Assembly (NCBI GenBank): GCA_031400455.1
Contig: JANNPX010000014.1
Span: forward strand, 25,299 to 89,298
Direction: 5' to 3'
Length of the DNA stretch: 64,000 nt
Source of the DNA: JANXYW01 sp031400455
Lineage (GTDB): Bacteria > Chloroflexota > Dehalococcoidia > DSTF01 > JACRBR01
Below, in pieces: positions 24,358-33,363 of this stretch. Numbering within the stretch: the first letter of the stretch is position 1; each line of letters begins with the position of its first letter. The notes under the pieces are model-generated. The model saw only the letters and a list, made by a program, of their open reading frames with translations. It searched no databases and was not told the origin of the DNA. Both the position numbers and the translations under genes were made by a program.

Positions 24358-27300
24358 ATGACGGCCAGCCTCACCCCTTACGTTCCACGGCTACTGGTCG
24401 AGTGGGATCGGGTCGCTCCCAGCGATGCGTACCGCTTGATCGACGGTACGCTCGTCTTCATCGACATCTCCGGCTTCACGGCTATGTCCGAACGCCTCGC
24501 ACGGAGCGGCAAGGTGGGTGCCGAAGAAGTCACGGAAGTGATGAACGCCAGCTTCACACGTCTCCTGGAACACGCCTACGCTGAAGGCGGGTCCCTGCTC
24601 AAGTTCGGCGGCGATGCGCTGCTCCTCTTTTACTCTGGCGAACGCCATGCCCAGCGTGGCTGTCGCGCCGCGATGTCAATGCGCCAGGAGTTGCGGCGAG
24701 CGGGTCGTTTTCGCACGTCGGCGGGCCTGGTCGGGCTGCGCATGTCTGTCGGCGTGCACAGTGGCGAGTGTGCGTTCTTCCTCGCCGGCGATTCCCATCG
24801 TGAGTTGATCATCGCTGGCCCCACCGTGACGAAGACCGTCGAAATGGAGGCGACGGCGCAGACGGGGGAGATCCTCGTGAGCGCCGAGATCGCCGCGATG
24901 TTGCCGGCGGGCGGCTCCGTCGCCCATCCATCCGGCGGGTTCCTGCTGAAGAAGGCCCCGCCGTCAACCGGAGATAGCGCGCCCGAGGATGCGGCGCTGG
25001 TCTTCGCGCATGGAGATATCTTCGTTCCGGTAGCGATTCGCCAGCATCTGGGTGAGACCGCGGCGGAGAGTGAACATCGTCAGGTCACGGTAGCGTTCAT
25101 CCATTTCGACCGCACCGACGCATTGCTTGCGGCCGATGGTCCCGCGGCGCTCGCAGCGAAGCTCGACTCGCTCATGCGGAACGTGCAGGCGGCAACGCTC
25201 GAACATGACGTCTGCGTGCTCGGTACCGATATCGACAAAGATGGCGGAAAGATCATCCTCACGGCAGGCGTGCCCCGCAGTAACGATAACGACGAGGAGC
25301 GAATGCTCCGCGCTCTCCGCGCCATCGTCGACGCGAGTGCCGATCTTCCTTTGCGCGTCGGCGTCAATCGCGGCCCCGTGTTCGCCGGCGACATCGGTCC
25401 GTCATATCGCAAGACGTACACGGTGATGGGCGATGCCGTGAACCTCGCGGCGCGGCTCATGGCGAAAGCTGAACCGGGCCAGATCCTGTCGACCGAGAGC
25501 GTCATCGAGCGTTCCCGCACGCAGTTCAAGACGCGCGCGCTCGAACCCTTCAGCGTGAAGGGGAAGGCCCGGCCGATCACGGCGTTCGCGATCGGTTCTA
25601 TGCGGGCGCTTCGGGCCAGAGGCGACGCCAGCCGCGTTCCGCTTGTCGGGCGCGAGCAGGAGATGCACCTGCTCACCGCGACGCTCGACTCCATCCACGT
25701 CCAGGGCACGGCCATTGTCGAGCTGATCGGCCCCGCCGGCATCGGGAAGTCGCGGCTCATTCGTGAACTCGCGGCGTCGCGCGAAGGTATCGCGTACTTC
25801 GAGACGACCGCCGAGCAGTACGCCTCAGCGACACCGTACTTCGCCTTCGGTGCGTTCCTGCGGTCCGTCCTTGGGATAGCGCCGCAGAGCCGCGGTGCGA
25901 ACGCGGTCGCAACCCTCACCGAACGCGTCAACGAGCACGCCCCTTTGCTCGCGCCGTGGCTGCCGCTGGTCGCGCTCGTGATGGATCTCCGCGTCCCATC
26001 GACGCCCGAGGTCGACCAGCTCGACCCGCGCTTCCGCCGCAACCGGCTGCATGAAGTGGTCACTGAGCTCTTGACGCGGCTCTTGCCGCGCCCGGCCGTG
26101 ATCGCCTTCGATGACGCGCATTGGCTCGACGAAGCTTCGCGCGACCTCCTGCGGTACGTCATGGCAAGCGTTGACCAGGTGCCGTGGCTTATCTGCATCC
26201 CCCGCCGGCCAGACGACGCCCTCTCGTTCGCTCCCGATGCGCCGAACGCCGCCGTTATCAGGCTCGAACCGCTCGCGCCGGACGCCGCGCTCGCCCTCGT
26301 GGCGGCGGTCGCAAGTGACGCGCCCATCTCCCAGCACGAGTTGCGCGCCCTCGCCGAGCGCGCCGGCGGCAACCCGCTCTTCCTCCGCGAGATCGTCGCC
26401 AACCGCCTCGCCCAGCAGGAGGGCGCTGGCATGCCTGAGAGTGTGGAAGCGTTGCTTACCGCACGCATCGATCGCCTGGCGCCGGACGATCGACGGCTCC
26501 TGCGTTACGCATCCGTCTTCGGCACCAGCATCAGCACGGAGGCGCTGGACGGCAGCCTTGCGGGCCTGGTTGCATCTGAGGGCGAGGCGAGCTGGCTGCG
26601 TCTCGATGAGTTCCTCGTGACGGATGTGCCGGGGAGCGTCCGTTTCAAACACGCGGTCGTTCAGGAGGTCGCGTACGAAGGCCTGCCGTTTCGCCTGCGG
26701 CGAGAGCTGCACGAACGCATAGGCCTGTACCTTGAGCGCACTGCTGGCGAGCGTGCAGACGACGACGCCGACCTGCTCTCTGTCCATTTCTCGCGAGCGC
26801 AGGATTACCGGCGCGCCTACCGCTATGCGCGAATCGCGGGCGATCGTTCGAAAGCCCGGTTTGCCAACGTTGAGGCATCGGAGGCGTACGCCCGCGCGAT
26901 CTCTGCCGCACGCCTGCTAGACGATGTCCCCTCAGTGGAACTCGCGGCGCTGCTCGAATCGCGCGGCGACGTCTGCGAGCTTGCCGGGCGCTACGCCGAT
27001 GCGGCGTCCGCGTATCAGGCCGCCGGTCGCATTGATGGTTATCACGGCGCAGCGCCGGGCGGACTCGCGCTGAAGCAGGGTGTGATTCGCGAGCGGACGG
27101 GCCGGTACACGCCTGCGCTCCGGTGGTACGGGCGTGCGTTGCGGGCGGAGGATGGCGATCCGCGCGATCGCGCCAAGCTAGGGCTCGCCTACGCCGGCGT
27201 ACGGTTCCGCCAGGGCCGTTACGCAGACTGCGCACACTGGGCTCGCACGGCGCTACGCGACGCCCAAGCGGTGGGTGACCGGGCCGGTGAGGCGCATGCC

Positions 27301-28158
27301 TATTACCTGCTCGATCACGCGTTCACCATGCTGGGTGATGCGGAGAGCGGCCGTTTCCGAGCGCTCGCGCTTCCCATCTTTGAAGAGCTCGGCGACCTAG
27401 TTGGTCAGGCGAACGTGCTCAACAATCTCGGTGTCGCCGCCACTATCGAAGGACGCTGGGACGAAGCGATCGGTTCGTTCGAGCGGAGCAAGGTTGCGCG
27501 CGACAAGGCAGGTGATGTCGTCGGCGCAGCCACGGCGTCCAACAACATCGGCGAAGTACTGTTGAGCCAGGGCCACACCGCCGAGGCGGAGGCAATTTTC
27601 AAGGACGCTCTGCGCGTCTGGCGAGCGGCGAACTATCCGATTGGCGTCGCGGTGGCCACGAGCGCGCTGGGGCTCGCCGCGTCGCGTGCGGGCCGCGCCG
27701 TCGAGTCCGAGGCGTTGCTGAACGAGGCTCTCGATGCGTTCCGCGAACTGCGCGCGGAGAGCTTTGTAGTGGAAACCAAGGCAAGGTTGGCTGAGCAGGC
27801 GCTGATGTGCGGCAACGACTCGATCGCCCGGCAGCGTATCACTGAGGCGCTCGATCATGCTGAGCGGGTCGACGGTGTTGGCGAGGCGAACGCCGCCCTC
27901 CACCGCCTGCTAGGTGAAGTCCAGGCCCGCGCCGGGGAGCCTGACGCCGCTGCCAAGTCATTTGAGGAGAGCGTGCGCGTCGCCCGCGCGATTAACGCCG
28001 ACTACGAGATCGCGCTGACGCTCGATGCGTTCGCGCGACTGCGGATGGCGCAGGGACAGCCGGCGGACGAAGAAGTGCGCCAGGCTCGCGAGATCCAGCA
28101 GCGGCTTGGGATCTTGGCGCTGCCGTCCCCGCCAGCGCCAGTGCGTTCAGACACCTAG
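24358..28158 (+). CDS. Twin-cyclase/AAA/TPR protein, soluble-adenylyl-cyclase-like
   Basis: 1266 residues. Cyclase domain C1 (about 28-210) has both metal Asp (Asp36 in IDISGF, Asp86 in KFGGDALLLF) and Lys82, but its transition-state Asn and Arg are lost. Domain C2 (about 238-415) lacks the metal Asp (His and Lys instead) but keeps Asn362 and Arg366 in MGDAVNLAARL, plus Thr355 where adenylyl cyclases of class IIIb have Thr. One C1-C2 active site is thus expected, as in animal soluble adenylyl cyclase. Then come an AAA/STAND ATPase (Walker A GPAGIGKS about 456-464; Walker B VIAFDDAHW about 580) and TPR-like helices to the end (about 815-1250). A cytoplasmic cAMP-making sensor is likely; bicarbonate control is only an analogy. 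Confidence 0.88.
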   Translation: MTASLTPYVPRLLVEWDRVAPSDAYRLIDGTLVFIDISGFTAMSERLARSGKVGAEEVTEVMNASFTRLLEHAYAEGGSLLKFGGDALLLFYSGERHAQRGCRAAMSMRQELRRAGRFRTSAGLVGLRMSVGVHSGECAFFLAGDSHRELIIAGPTVTKTVEMEATAQTGEILVSAEIAAMLPAGGSVAHPSGGFLLKKAPPSTGDSAPEDAALVFAHGDIFVPVAIRQHLGETAAESEHRQVTVAFIHFDRTDALLAADGPAALAAKLDSLMRNVQAATLEHDVCVLGTDIDKDGGKIILTAGVPRSNDNDEERMLRALRAIVDASADLPLRVGVNRGPVFAGDIGPSYRKTYTVMGDAVNLAARLMAKAEPGQILSTESVIERSRTQFKTRALEPFSVKGKARPITAFAIGSMRALRARGDASRVPLVGREQEMHLLTATLDSIHVQGTAIVELIGPAGIGKSRLIRELAASREGIAYFETTAEQYASATPYFAFGAFLRSVLGIAPQSRGANAVATLTERVNEHAPLLAPWLPLVALVMDLRVPSTPEVDQLDPRFRRNRLHEVVTELLTRLLPRPAVIAFDDAHWLDEASRDLLRYVMASVDQVPWLICIPRRPDDALSFAPDAPNAAVIRLEPLAPDAALALVAAVASDAPISQHELRALAERAGGNPLFLREIVANRLAQQEGAGMPESVEALLTARIDRLAPDDRRLLRYASVFGTSISTEALDGSLAGLVASEGEASWLRLDEFLVTDVPGSVRFKHAVVQEVAYEGLPFRLRRELHERIGLYLERTAGERADDDADLLSVHFSRAQDYRRAYRYARIAGDRSKARFANVEASEAYARAISAARLLDDVPSVELAALLESRGDVCELAGRYADAASAYQAAGRIDGYHGAAPGGLALKQGVIRERTGRYTPALRWYGRALRAEDGDPRDRAKLGLAYAGVRFRQGRYADCAHWARTALRDAQAVGDRAGEAHAYYLLDHAFTMLGDAESGRFRALALPIFEELGDLVGQANVLNNLGVAATIEGRWDEAIGSFERSKVARDKAGDVVGAATASNNIGEVLLSQGHTAEAEAIFKDALRVWRAANYPIGVAVATSALGLAASRAGRAVESEALLNEALDAFRELRAESFVVETKARLAEQALMCGNDSIARQRITEALDHAERVDGVGEANAALHRLLGEVQARAGEPDAAAKSFEESVRVARAINADYEIALTLDAFARLRMAQGQPADEEVRQAREIQQRLGILALPSPPAPVRSDT

Positions 28159-28173
28159 CTTCCGACTGGCCCG

Positions 28174-28202
28174 TTGACAGGTACGGGCGATCGGCGGATA
28201 CT
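28174..28202 (+). promoter_or_regulatory. Near-consensus promoter of the acyl-CoA cluster
   Basis: TTGACA at 28174-28179, a 17-bp spacer and GATACT at 28197-28202. It lies 16 bp after the cyclase stop. Predicted start near 28209 leaves a 70-bp leader before the first OB-fold gene. Confidence 0.75.
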
Positions 28203-28278
28203 AACCGCACGGTCGGAACATTGCCACTGGTTGGTCAGGATGCAAGCCGCTGCTATGAGCCCGCTGGAGTCCCAACTG

Positions 28279-28728
28279 ATGACCGATACGCCAGGCGCGC
28301 TCACCGCACCCCACGTGCTCGAATACCCGTATACCCGTAGTGTCGGTCCCGTGTTGGGCCGATTCTTCGCGGGCTTGCGCGAGCGCCGCATCGAAGGCAT
28401 CCGCTCCAAATCGGGGCGCGTGCTCGTGCCACCGCAGGAATATGACCCCGAGACGGGCGAAGAACTGGCCGGCTGGGTTGCCGTAGCCGATGCGGGCGTC
28501 GTCACCACGTGGGCCTGGGTGCACGAGCCGCGTGCGCACCATCCGCTCGATCGTCCGTTTGCGTTTGCGCTGGTGCGGCTGGACGGCGCTGACAGCGCGA
28601 TACTGCACGCTGTCGACGGCGGCGACGAATCGCGGATGGCCACTGGCATGCGCGTGCGCGCTCGCTGGCGCGATGAGACCCAGGGTGACATCCACGACAT
28701 CGTCTGCTTCGAGCCGGAGGCGTTGTGA
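28279..28728 (+). CDS. OB-fold (DUF35-type) protein lacking zinc cysteines
   Basis: 149 residues from an ATG with GGAG 9 bp upstream; in-frame ATGs upstream (28240, 28255) lack one. A helical RFFAGLRERRIEGIRS segment leads to SGRVLVPPQEYDPETGEEL, where related proteins have a four-Cys zinc ribbon; all four Cys are absent here. The rest is an OB-fold beta barrel (WVAVADAGVVTTWAWVHEP ... FAFALVRLDGADSAILHAVDG ... MRVRARW). DUF35 proteins bind thiolase-fold partners and acyl-CoA in steroid side-chain cleavage and related steps. The gene overlaps the next one, a second DUF35-type protein with intact cysteines (GTGA). Likely the non-metal half of a pair. Confidence 0.78.
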   Translation: MTDTPGALTAPHVLEYPYTRSVGPVLGRFFAGLRERRIEGIRSKSGRVLVPPQEYDPETGEELAGWVAVADAGVVTTWAWVHEPRAHHPLDRPFAFALVRLDGADSAILHAVDGGDESRMATGMRVRARWRDETQGDIHDIVCFEPEAL

Positions 28729-29213
28729 GCGATCCGGTGATGGTGATCGGTACGCCGATCCGGCTGGAGTACACGTTTACCGCTGGGGAGGCGCAAACGC
28801 GCTTCCTGCGCGCGCTGGCGGAGGGGAAGCTGATCGGGCAGCGCTGCCCGTCGTGCCTCAAGGTGTACATCCCGCCCCGCGGGTCGTGCCCGACGTGCGC
28901 CGTTCCGACGCAGGAAGCCGTGCAGGTGTCCGACAGGGGCACGGTGACAACGTTCTGCATCGTCAACATCCCGTTCCCGGGGCAGGCGATCAAGCCGCCG
29001 TTTGTCGCCGCGTCGGTGCTGCTGGATGGCGCGGACATCGCGATCTTCCACCTCTTGCAGGAGGTCGATGCGGCGGATGCGCGCATGGGGATGCGCGTCG
29101 AAGCGGTCTGGGTGCCGCGCGAAGAGCTGCGCGCGAGCATGGAAAGCGTCCGCTACTTCCGCCCGACGGGTGAGCCTGACGCGGCGTACGATTCGTACAA
29201 GGAGCACCTGTGA
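28725..29213 (+). CDS. Zn-ribbon/OB-fold (DUF35-type) protein
   Basis: 162 residues from a GTG overlapping the previous stop. The zinc ribbon is complete: RCPSCLKVYIPPRGSCPTC gives four Cys. The helix before it (TRFLRALAEGKLIGQ) is typical. The OB fold follows (GTVTTFCIVNIPF ... FVAASVLLDGADIAIFHLLQEV ... GMRVEAVW). These proteins chaperone acyl-CoA to thiolase-like enzymes; in actinobacterial cholesterol breakdown a DUF35 domain joins the Ltp2 aldolase. Here it is stitched to a thiolase-fold gene by a TGATG overlap, which fits such a complex. Confidence 0.88.
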   Translation: MSDPVMVIGTPIRLEYTFTAGEAQTRFLRALAEGKLIGQRCPSCLKVYIPPRGSCPTCAVPTQEAVQVSDRGTVTTFCIVNIPFPGQAIKPPFVAASVLLDGADIAIFHLLQEVDAADARMGMRVEAVWVPREELRASMESVRYFRPTGEPDAAYDSYKEHL

Positions 29214-30271
29214 TGCGCGATGTCGCAGTGGTCTCCTTCGCGCAGTCGCCGTACGTGCGCAACGATACCCAGCGCAACGAGGTCGAGATCCTGATGCCGG
29301 TCATCTCGGACGCGATCGAGCGCTCCGGCATCCCGCGCAAGGAGATCGGATTCACGGTGTCGGGGAGTTGCGACTACCTTGCGGGGCAGCCGTTCGCCTT
29401 CGTGAGCGCGCTCGACGCAGTGGGGGCGTGGCCGCCGATTCGGGAGTCGCATGTCGAGATGGACGGCGCGTGGGCGTTGTACGAAGCGTGGGTGCAGATC
29501 CAGTGCGGGGACGTCGATTCGGCGCTCATCTACGCGTTCGGGAAGTCGTCGCTGGGCGATCTGCGCGATGTGATGACGTTGCAGCTCGACCCGTACTGCG
29601 TCGCGCCGTTGTGGCCAGACAGCATCAGCGTCGCCGCGCTCCAGGCACGCGCGATGCTCGACGCCGGCCGCTGTACCGAGGGCGATATGGCGGAGATTGC
29701 CGCGCGGAGCCGCCGCGATGGGCAATCGAACGCAGCCGCGCAGCTCACGGGCGATTTTGACACTGGTGCGCTGCTTCGCGAGCCGTATGTGGTGTCGCCG
29801 CTGCGGCGGCACGACTGCCCGCCGATCTCCGATGGGGCGGCTGCCGTCGTTCTGGCGGCGGGCGATCTCGCGCGGCGCGTTAGCAAGCGCCCCGCGTGGA
29901 TCAGTGGCATCGACCATCGTATTGAACCCGCGAGCCTCGGCGTCCGCGATCTCACCCAGTCGCCGTCCACGAAGCTGGCGGGCGAACGCGCGGGGGCGGT
30001 GGGCGTGACCCTCGATGTTGCGGAGTTGCACGCGCCGTTCACGCATCAAGAGTTGATCCTTCGCGAGGCACTCGGTCTTGGCGCGGGCGTACGCATCAAC
30101 CCGTCCGGCGGCGCGCTGGCGGCGAACGCGGTGATGGTCGCAGGGCTCGCGCGCATCGGCGAAGCGGCGGTGCGTATCATCGATGGCAGCGCGAACCGCG
30201 CGCTGGCACATGCGACGTCCGGTCCATGCCTGCAACAGAATCTGGTCTGCGTCATGGAGGCGCGGCTATGA
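29213..30271 (+). CDS. Thiolase-fold protein without nucleophilic Cys, Ltp2-like
   Basis: About 352 residues from the ATG in TGATG; a GTG one codon earlier is also possible. It has the SCP-x/lipid-transfer thiolase layout (VAVVSFAQSPYVRN at the start, INPSGGALAANAVMVAGLARIGEAAV near the end). Where thiolases have the acylated Cys, it has ESHVEMDGAWALYEAW. The GHPLGATG-type loop is GGALAANAV. A claisen condensation or thiolysis is therefore unlikely. The family includes Ltp2, a retro-aldolase acting on steroid acyl-CoA with a DUF35 partner. Neighbouring DUF35 genes fit that. The substrate is not determined. Confidence 0.82.
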   Translation: MRDVAVVSFAQSPYVRNDTQRNEVEILMPVISDAIERSGIPRKEIGFTVSGSCDYLAGQPFAFVSALDAVGAWPPIRESHVEMDGAWALYEAWVQIQCGDVDSALIYAFGKSSLGDLRDVMTLQLDPYCVAPLWPDSISVAALQARAMLDAGRCTEGDMAEIAARSRRDGQSNAAAQLTGDFDTGALLREPYVVSPLRRHDCPPISDGAAAVVLAAGDLARRVSKRPAWISGIDHRIEPASLGVRDLTQSPSTKLAGERAGAVGVTLDVAELHAPFTHQELILREALGLGAGVRINPSGGALAANAVMVAGLARIGEAAVRIIDGSANRALAHATSGPCLQQNLVCVMEARL

Positions 30272-30330
30272 TCGTTCTCGCTTTCTCTGCCTGGCGCGCT
30301 CTGAGCGCGCAACGGGGCACCGGCCACCAC

Positions 30331-30376
30331 CCCTCTCTCCGCCTCGCCACGTCGAGCAGGCCGGCGGAGAGGGGGG
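30331..30376. repeat. C-rich inverted repeat between the two thiolase-fold genes
   Basis: CTCTCCGCC at 30335-30343 pairs with GGCGGAGAG at 30363-30371, flanked by C and G runs. The 127-bp gap it sits in is unusual in an operon whose other genes mostly overlap, so it looks like an inserted dispersed element. Confidence 0.6.
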
Positions 30377-30398
30377 CGCCCCCGAACGAGGTGCGCTG

Positions 30399-31562
30399 AT
30401 GGCGGAACGGTGTGCAGTGATCGGCATCGGACAGACGAAGCACGCTTCGAAGCGCGCGGACGTGTCGATCGCTGGCCTCGTCCGCGAGGCGGCGCAGCGC
30501 GCGCTTGACGACGCGGAACTGACGTACGCGGACATCGACGCCGTCGTCATCGGCAAGGCGCCGGACATGTTCGAGGGCGTGATGATGCCGGAGCTGTATC
30601 TCGCGGACGCGCTCGGCGCCGCCGGCAAGCCGATGCTGCGCGTACACACGGCGGGCAGCGTCGGTGGATCGACGGCGATCGTCGCGTCGCACCTCGTTGA
30701 GGCGGGCGTACACGAGCGCGTGCTGACCGTCGCGTTCGAAAAGCAGTCTGAGTCGGACGCGATGTGGGCGCTGGCGCCGAAGCTCCCGTTTCAGCCGACG
30801 ACAGTCGCCGGCGCTGGCGGGTACTTCGCGCCGCATATCCGGTCGTACATGCGGCGCTCGGGTGCGCCGGCCGACACGGGGATGCGCGTGGTCGTGAAGG
30901 ATCGATTGAATGCGCTGAAGAATCCGTACGCGCACCTGCACCAGGGCGACATCACGTTGGAGTCCGTCGCCGCATCGCCGATGCTGTGGGATCCGATCCG
31001 TTACGCGGAGACGTGTCCGTCGTCTGACGGCGCTTGCGCGATGGTGCTGGGGTCCGAGAAGGCGGCGGAGCGCGCGCCACGCGCGCCCGCGTGGATCCAC
31101 GCTTCGGCTATGCGGAGCGAGCCGACGATGTTCTCCGGGCGCGACCAGGTGAGCCCGCAAGCCGGGAAGGACTGCGCTGCCGACGTGTATCGCCAGGCGG
31201 GGATCACGAACCCGCGCAAGGAAATCGACTGCGCCGAGATCTACGTGCCGTTCAGCTGGTTCGAGCCGATGTGGATGGAGAACCTGGGCTTTGCGGACGA
31301 GGGCGCAGGGTGGAAGATGACCGTCGAAGGCGCGACGGCGATGGATGGCGACTTGCCCGTGAATATGTCGGGCGGTGTGCTGTCGTCGAACCCGATCGGC
31401 GCGTCCGGCATGTTGCGCTTCGCGGAGGCGGCGATGCAGGTGCGGGGCACGGCAGGCGCGCACCAACTCGATGGCGTCAGCCGCGCGCTCGGGCATGCGT
31501 ACGGCGGCGGCTCGCAGTTCTTCTCGATGTGGATCGTCGGGAGGGAGCGGGCGAGTTCGTAG
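30399..31562 (+). CDS. Second thiolase-fold protein without nucleophilic Cys
   Basis: About 387 residues from the ATG at 30399; the frame is open upstream across the repeat but without homology. The start CAVIGIGQTKHASKR and the end ALGHAYGGGSQFFSMWIVG are typical of SCP2-thiolase-like proteins. The nucleophile loop reads HTAGSVGGSTAIVA with no Cys, and no GHPxGATG loop is intact (SSNPIGASGMLRFAEAAMQ). It may form a heteromer with the preceding thiolase-fold protein, each bound to one DUF35 protein. The last codons and the TAG stop lie inside a heptamer repeat (31554-31588). Confidence 0.82.
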   Translation: MAERCAVIGIGQTKHASKRADVSIAGLVREAAQRALDDAELTYADIDAVVIGKAPDMFEGVMMPELYLADALGAAGKPMLRVHTAGSVGGSTAIVASHLVEAGVHERVLTVAFEKQSESDAMWALAPKLPFQPTTVAGAGGYFAPHIRSYMRRSGAPADTGMRVVVKDRLNALKNPYAHLHQGDITLESVAASPMLWDPIRYAETCPSSDGACAMVLGSEKAAERAPRAPAWIHASAMRSEPTMFSGRDQVSPQAGKDCAADVYRQAGITNPRKEIDCAEIYVPFSWFEPMWMENLGFADEGAGWKMTVEGATAMDGDLPVNMSGGVLSSNPIGASGMLRFAEAAMQVRGTAGAHQLDGVSRALGHAYGGGSQFFSMWIVGRERASS

Positions 31563-31588
31563 TGGGTAGTTCGTAGTCTGTAGTTCTG
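31554..31588. repeat. Heptanucleotide tandem repeat, five units
   Basis: AGTTCGT, AGTGGGT, AGTTCGT, AGTCTGT, AGTTCTG: five degenerate 7-mers. The first ends with the first base of the TAG stop of the thiolase-fold gene. A sister array of five units is at 34632-34666. Confidence 0.8.
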
Positions 31589-31691
31589 CGGGTGACAGAA
31601 CAAATGTGTCACGTGAAACATTGGGCGTAGACGAGGCAAAAGGCGACATAATAGAAGGCGCCAAAGGATTAGGAAGCGGGCGGGCGGATCG

Positions 31692-33356
31692 ATGACGTTG
31701 CAGTTTCAACTTGCTGACCTGTTCGAGAGCGTGGCGGACGCGGTGCCGGAGCGGGAAGCTGTCGTGTATGGCGACCGGCGGCTGACGTTCCGTCAGTTCG
31801 ACGATCGGGCGACGCAGCTCGCGCACTATCTGCGCGGGCAGGGGGTTGGCGCGGGCGACCGCGTTGGGCTCTACCTCTACAACTGCAACGAGTATCTCGA
31901 GGGGGCGCTGGCGGCGTTCAAGCTCGGCGCTTCGCCGGTCAATATCAACTTCCGGTACGTCGAGGAGGAGTTGCGGTACCTCTGCGACGACGCCGACTTG
32001 AAGACGATGATCTTCCATCGCGAGTTCGCGCCGCGGGTTGCCTTCGTTGCGCCGAAGCTGCCTGCGCTGCGCACGCTCGTGTTCGTCGACGATGGAAGTG
32101 GTGCTGATGTTGGGGCGTTCGCGCCGGCCGGAGACGGGCCGCCACGCAGGGCGGCCCCTCCGGGGTCTACGGGCGCGCCGGCGATCGAATACGAATCGGC
32201 GATCAGCGAGCAGTCGAGCGCGCGGGACTTTGGGGAGCGGTCCGGCGACGACGTGTACCTGCTCTATACGGGCGGCACGACGGGCATGCCGAAGGGCGTG
32301 ATGTGGCGGCACGAGGATCTGTTCTTCGCTGGCCTGCAGGGTGGCAATCCGGGCGGGCCCGATATCACCGCGCCGGAGCAACTTGGCGCGAACGCTGCTG
32401 CGGGGAATCCGACCGTGACGTTGCCGGTCGCGCCGCTGATGCACGGCAACGGCCACTGGTCGTGCATGATCGGCATGCATAGCGGCGGCAAGGTGGTGTT
32501 GACGCAGTCACGTCGGCTGGATGCGCACGAGATCTGGTCGCTGGTCGAGCGCGAGAAGGTGAGCGTGATGTCGATCGTCGGCGATGCGATGGCCCGGCCG
32601 ATGGCGCAGGCGCTGGAGGAGAAGGACTACGACGTTTCGTCCGTGTTCGCGTTCTCGTCGGCGGGGGCGCTGTTCTCCGAGGATGTGAAGGAGCGGTTGC
32701 GCGCGAAGCTTAAGACGACGCTGATCATCGACGCCTTCGGGATGTCGGAAGCGGGGCACCAGGGCATGAACCTCGGGAAGAACGCTGACGGCAAGTTACG
32801 CTTCTCGATCGACGCGCTGACGGCAGTGTTGGACGATGACCTGCGCCCCGTCGAGGCGGGGAGCGGCAAAGTGGGCATGCTGGCCCGCACGGGGCGGCTT
32901 CCGCTGGGCTACTGGAAGGATCCCGAGAAGACCGCAAAGACCTTCGTGACCGACCCGGAAGGACGGCGCTGGGTGATGGCCGGCGACATGGCGACGATCG
33001 ATCAGGACGGGACGGCGGTCGTGCTGGGTCGCGGGTCGCTGTGCATCAACAGCGGTGGCGAGAAGATCTATCCGGAGGAAGTCGAACTGGCGCTGCGCTC
33101 GCATCCGGGCGTGTACGACGCGGTGGTCGTCGGTGTGCCTGACGAGCGGTGGGGGCAGCGTGTTGCGGCGGTTGTGCAGGCGCAGCCGGGCGCGGTGTTG
33201 ACGCTGGACGAGTTGGCGGAGCACTGCTCGACGCATATCGCGCGCTACAAGCTGCCGCGCGAGTTGCATCTTGTGGAGTCGATGCAGCGGTCGCCGGCGG
33301 GGAAGGCGGATTATGCGTGGGCGAAGGGCGTCGCTTTGGGCGACGCGGGACCCTAA
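31692..33356 (+). CDS. Acyl-CoA synthetase (AMP-forming)
   Basis: This 554-residue adenylate-forming enzyme has the phosphate loop YTGGTTGMPKGVMW (about 195-208), FGMSEAGHQG as the A5 motif, the ATP-ribose Asp in GDMATIDQDG, hinge GRGSLCINSGGEKIYPEEVE, and the catalytic C-terminal Lys in SPAGKADY. It activates a carboxylic acid to acyl-AMP and then acyl-CoA in the cytoplasm. Its place after the DUF35/thiolase genes and before crotonase and acyl-CoA dehydrogenase genes suggests it starts degradation of a fatty or steroid-type side chain. A Pro/Gly-rich insert near 145-165 is unusual. The stop codon TAA falls within the C-rich repeat that follows. Confidence 0.92.
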   Translation: MTLQFQLADLFESVADAVPEREAVVYGDRRLTFRQFDDRATQLAHYLRGQGVGAGDRVGLYLYNCNEYLEGALAAFKLGASPVNINFRYVEEELRYLCDDADLKTMIFHREFAPRVAFVAPKLPALRTLVFVDDGSGADVGAFAPAGDGPPRRAAPPGSTGAPAIEYESAISEQSSARDFGERSGDDVYLLYTGGTTGMPKGVMWRHEDLFFAGLQGGNPGGPDITAPEQLGANAAAGNPTVTLPVAPLMHGNGHWSCMIGMHSGGKVVLTQSRRLDAHEIWSLVEREKVSVMSIVGDAMARPMAQALEEKDYDVSSVFAFSSAGALFSEDVKERLRAKLKTTLIIDAFGMSEAGHQGMNLGKNADGKLRFSIDALTAVLDDDLRPVEAGSGKVGMLARTGRLPLGYWKDPEKTAKTFVTDPEGRRWVMAGDMATIDQDGTAVVLGRGSLCINSGGEKIYPEEVELALRSHPGVYDAVVVGVPDERWGQRVAAVVQAQPGAVLTLDELAEHCSTHIARYKLPRELHLVESMQRSPAGKADYAWAKGVALGDAGP

Positions 33357-33363
33357 CCCCCGG

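Noticed and set aside
30252..32480. 742-residue minus-strand ORF across the thiolase-fold and ligase genes
   Set aside because: Arg/His-rich product without motifs, overlapping two well-supported plus-strand genes.
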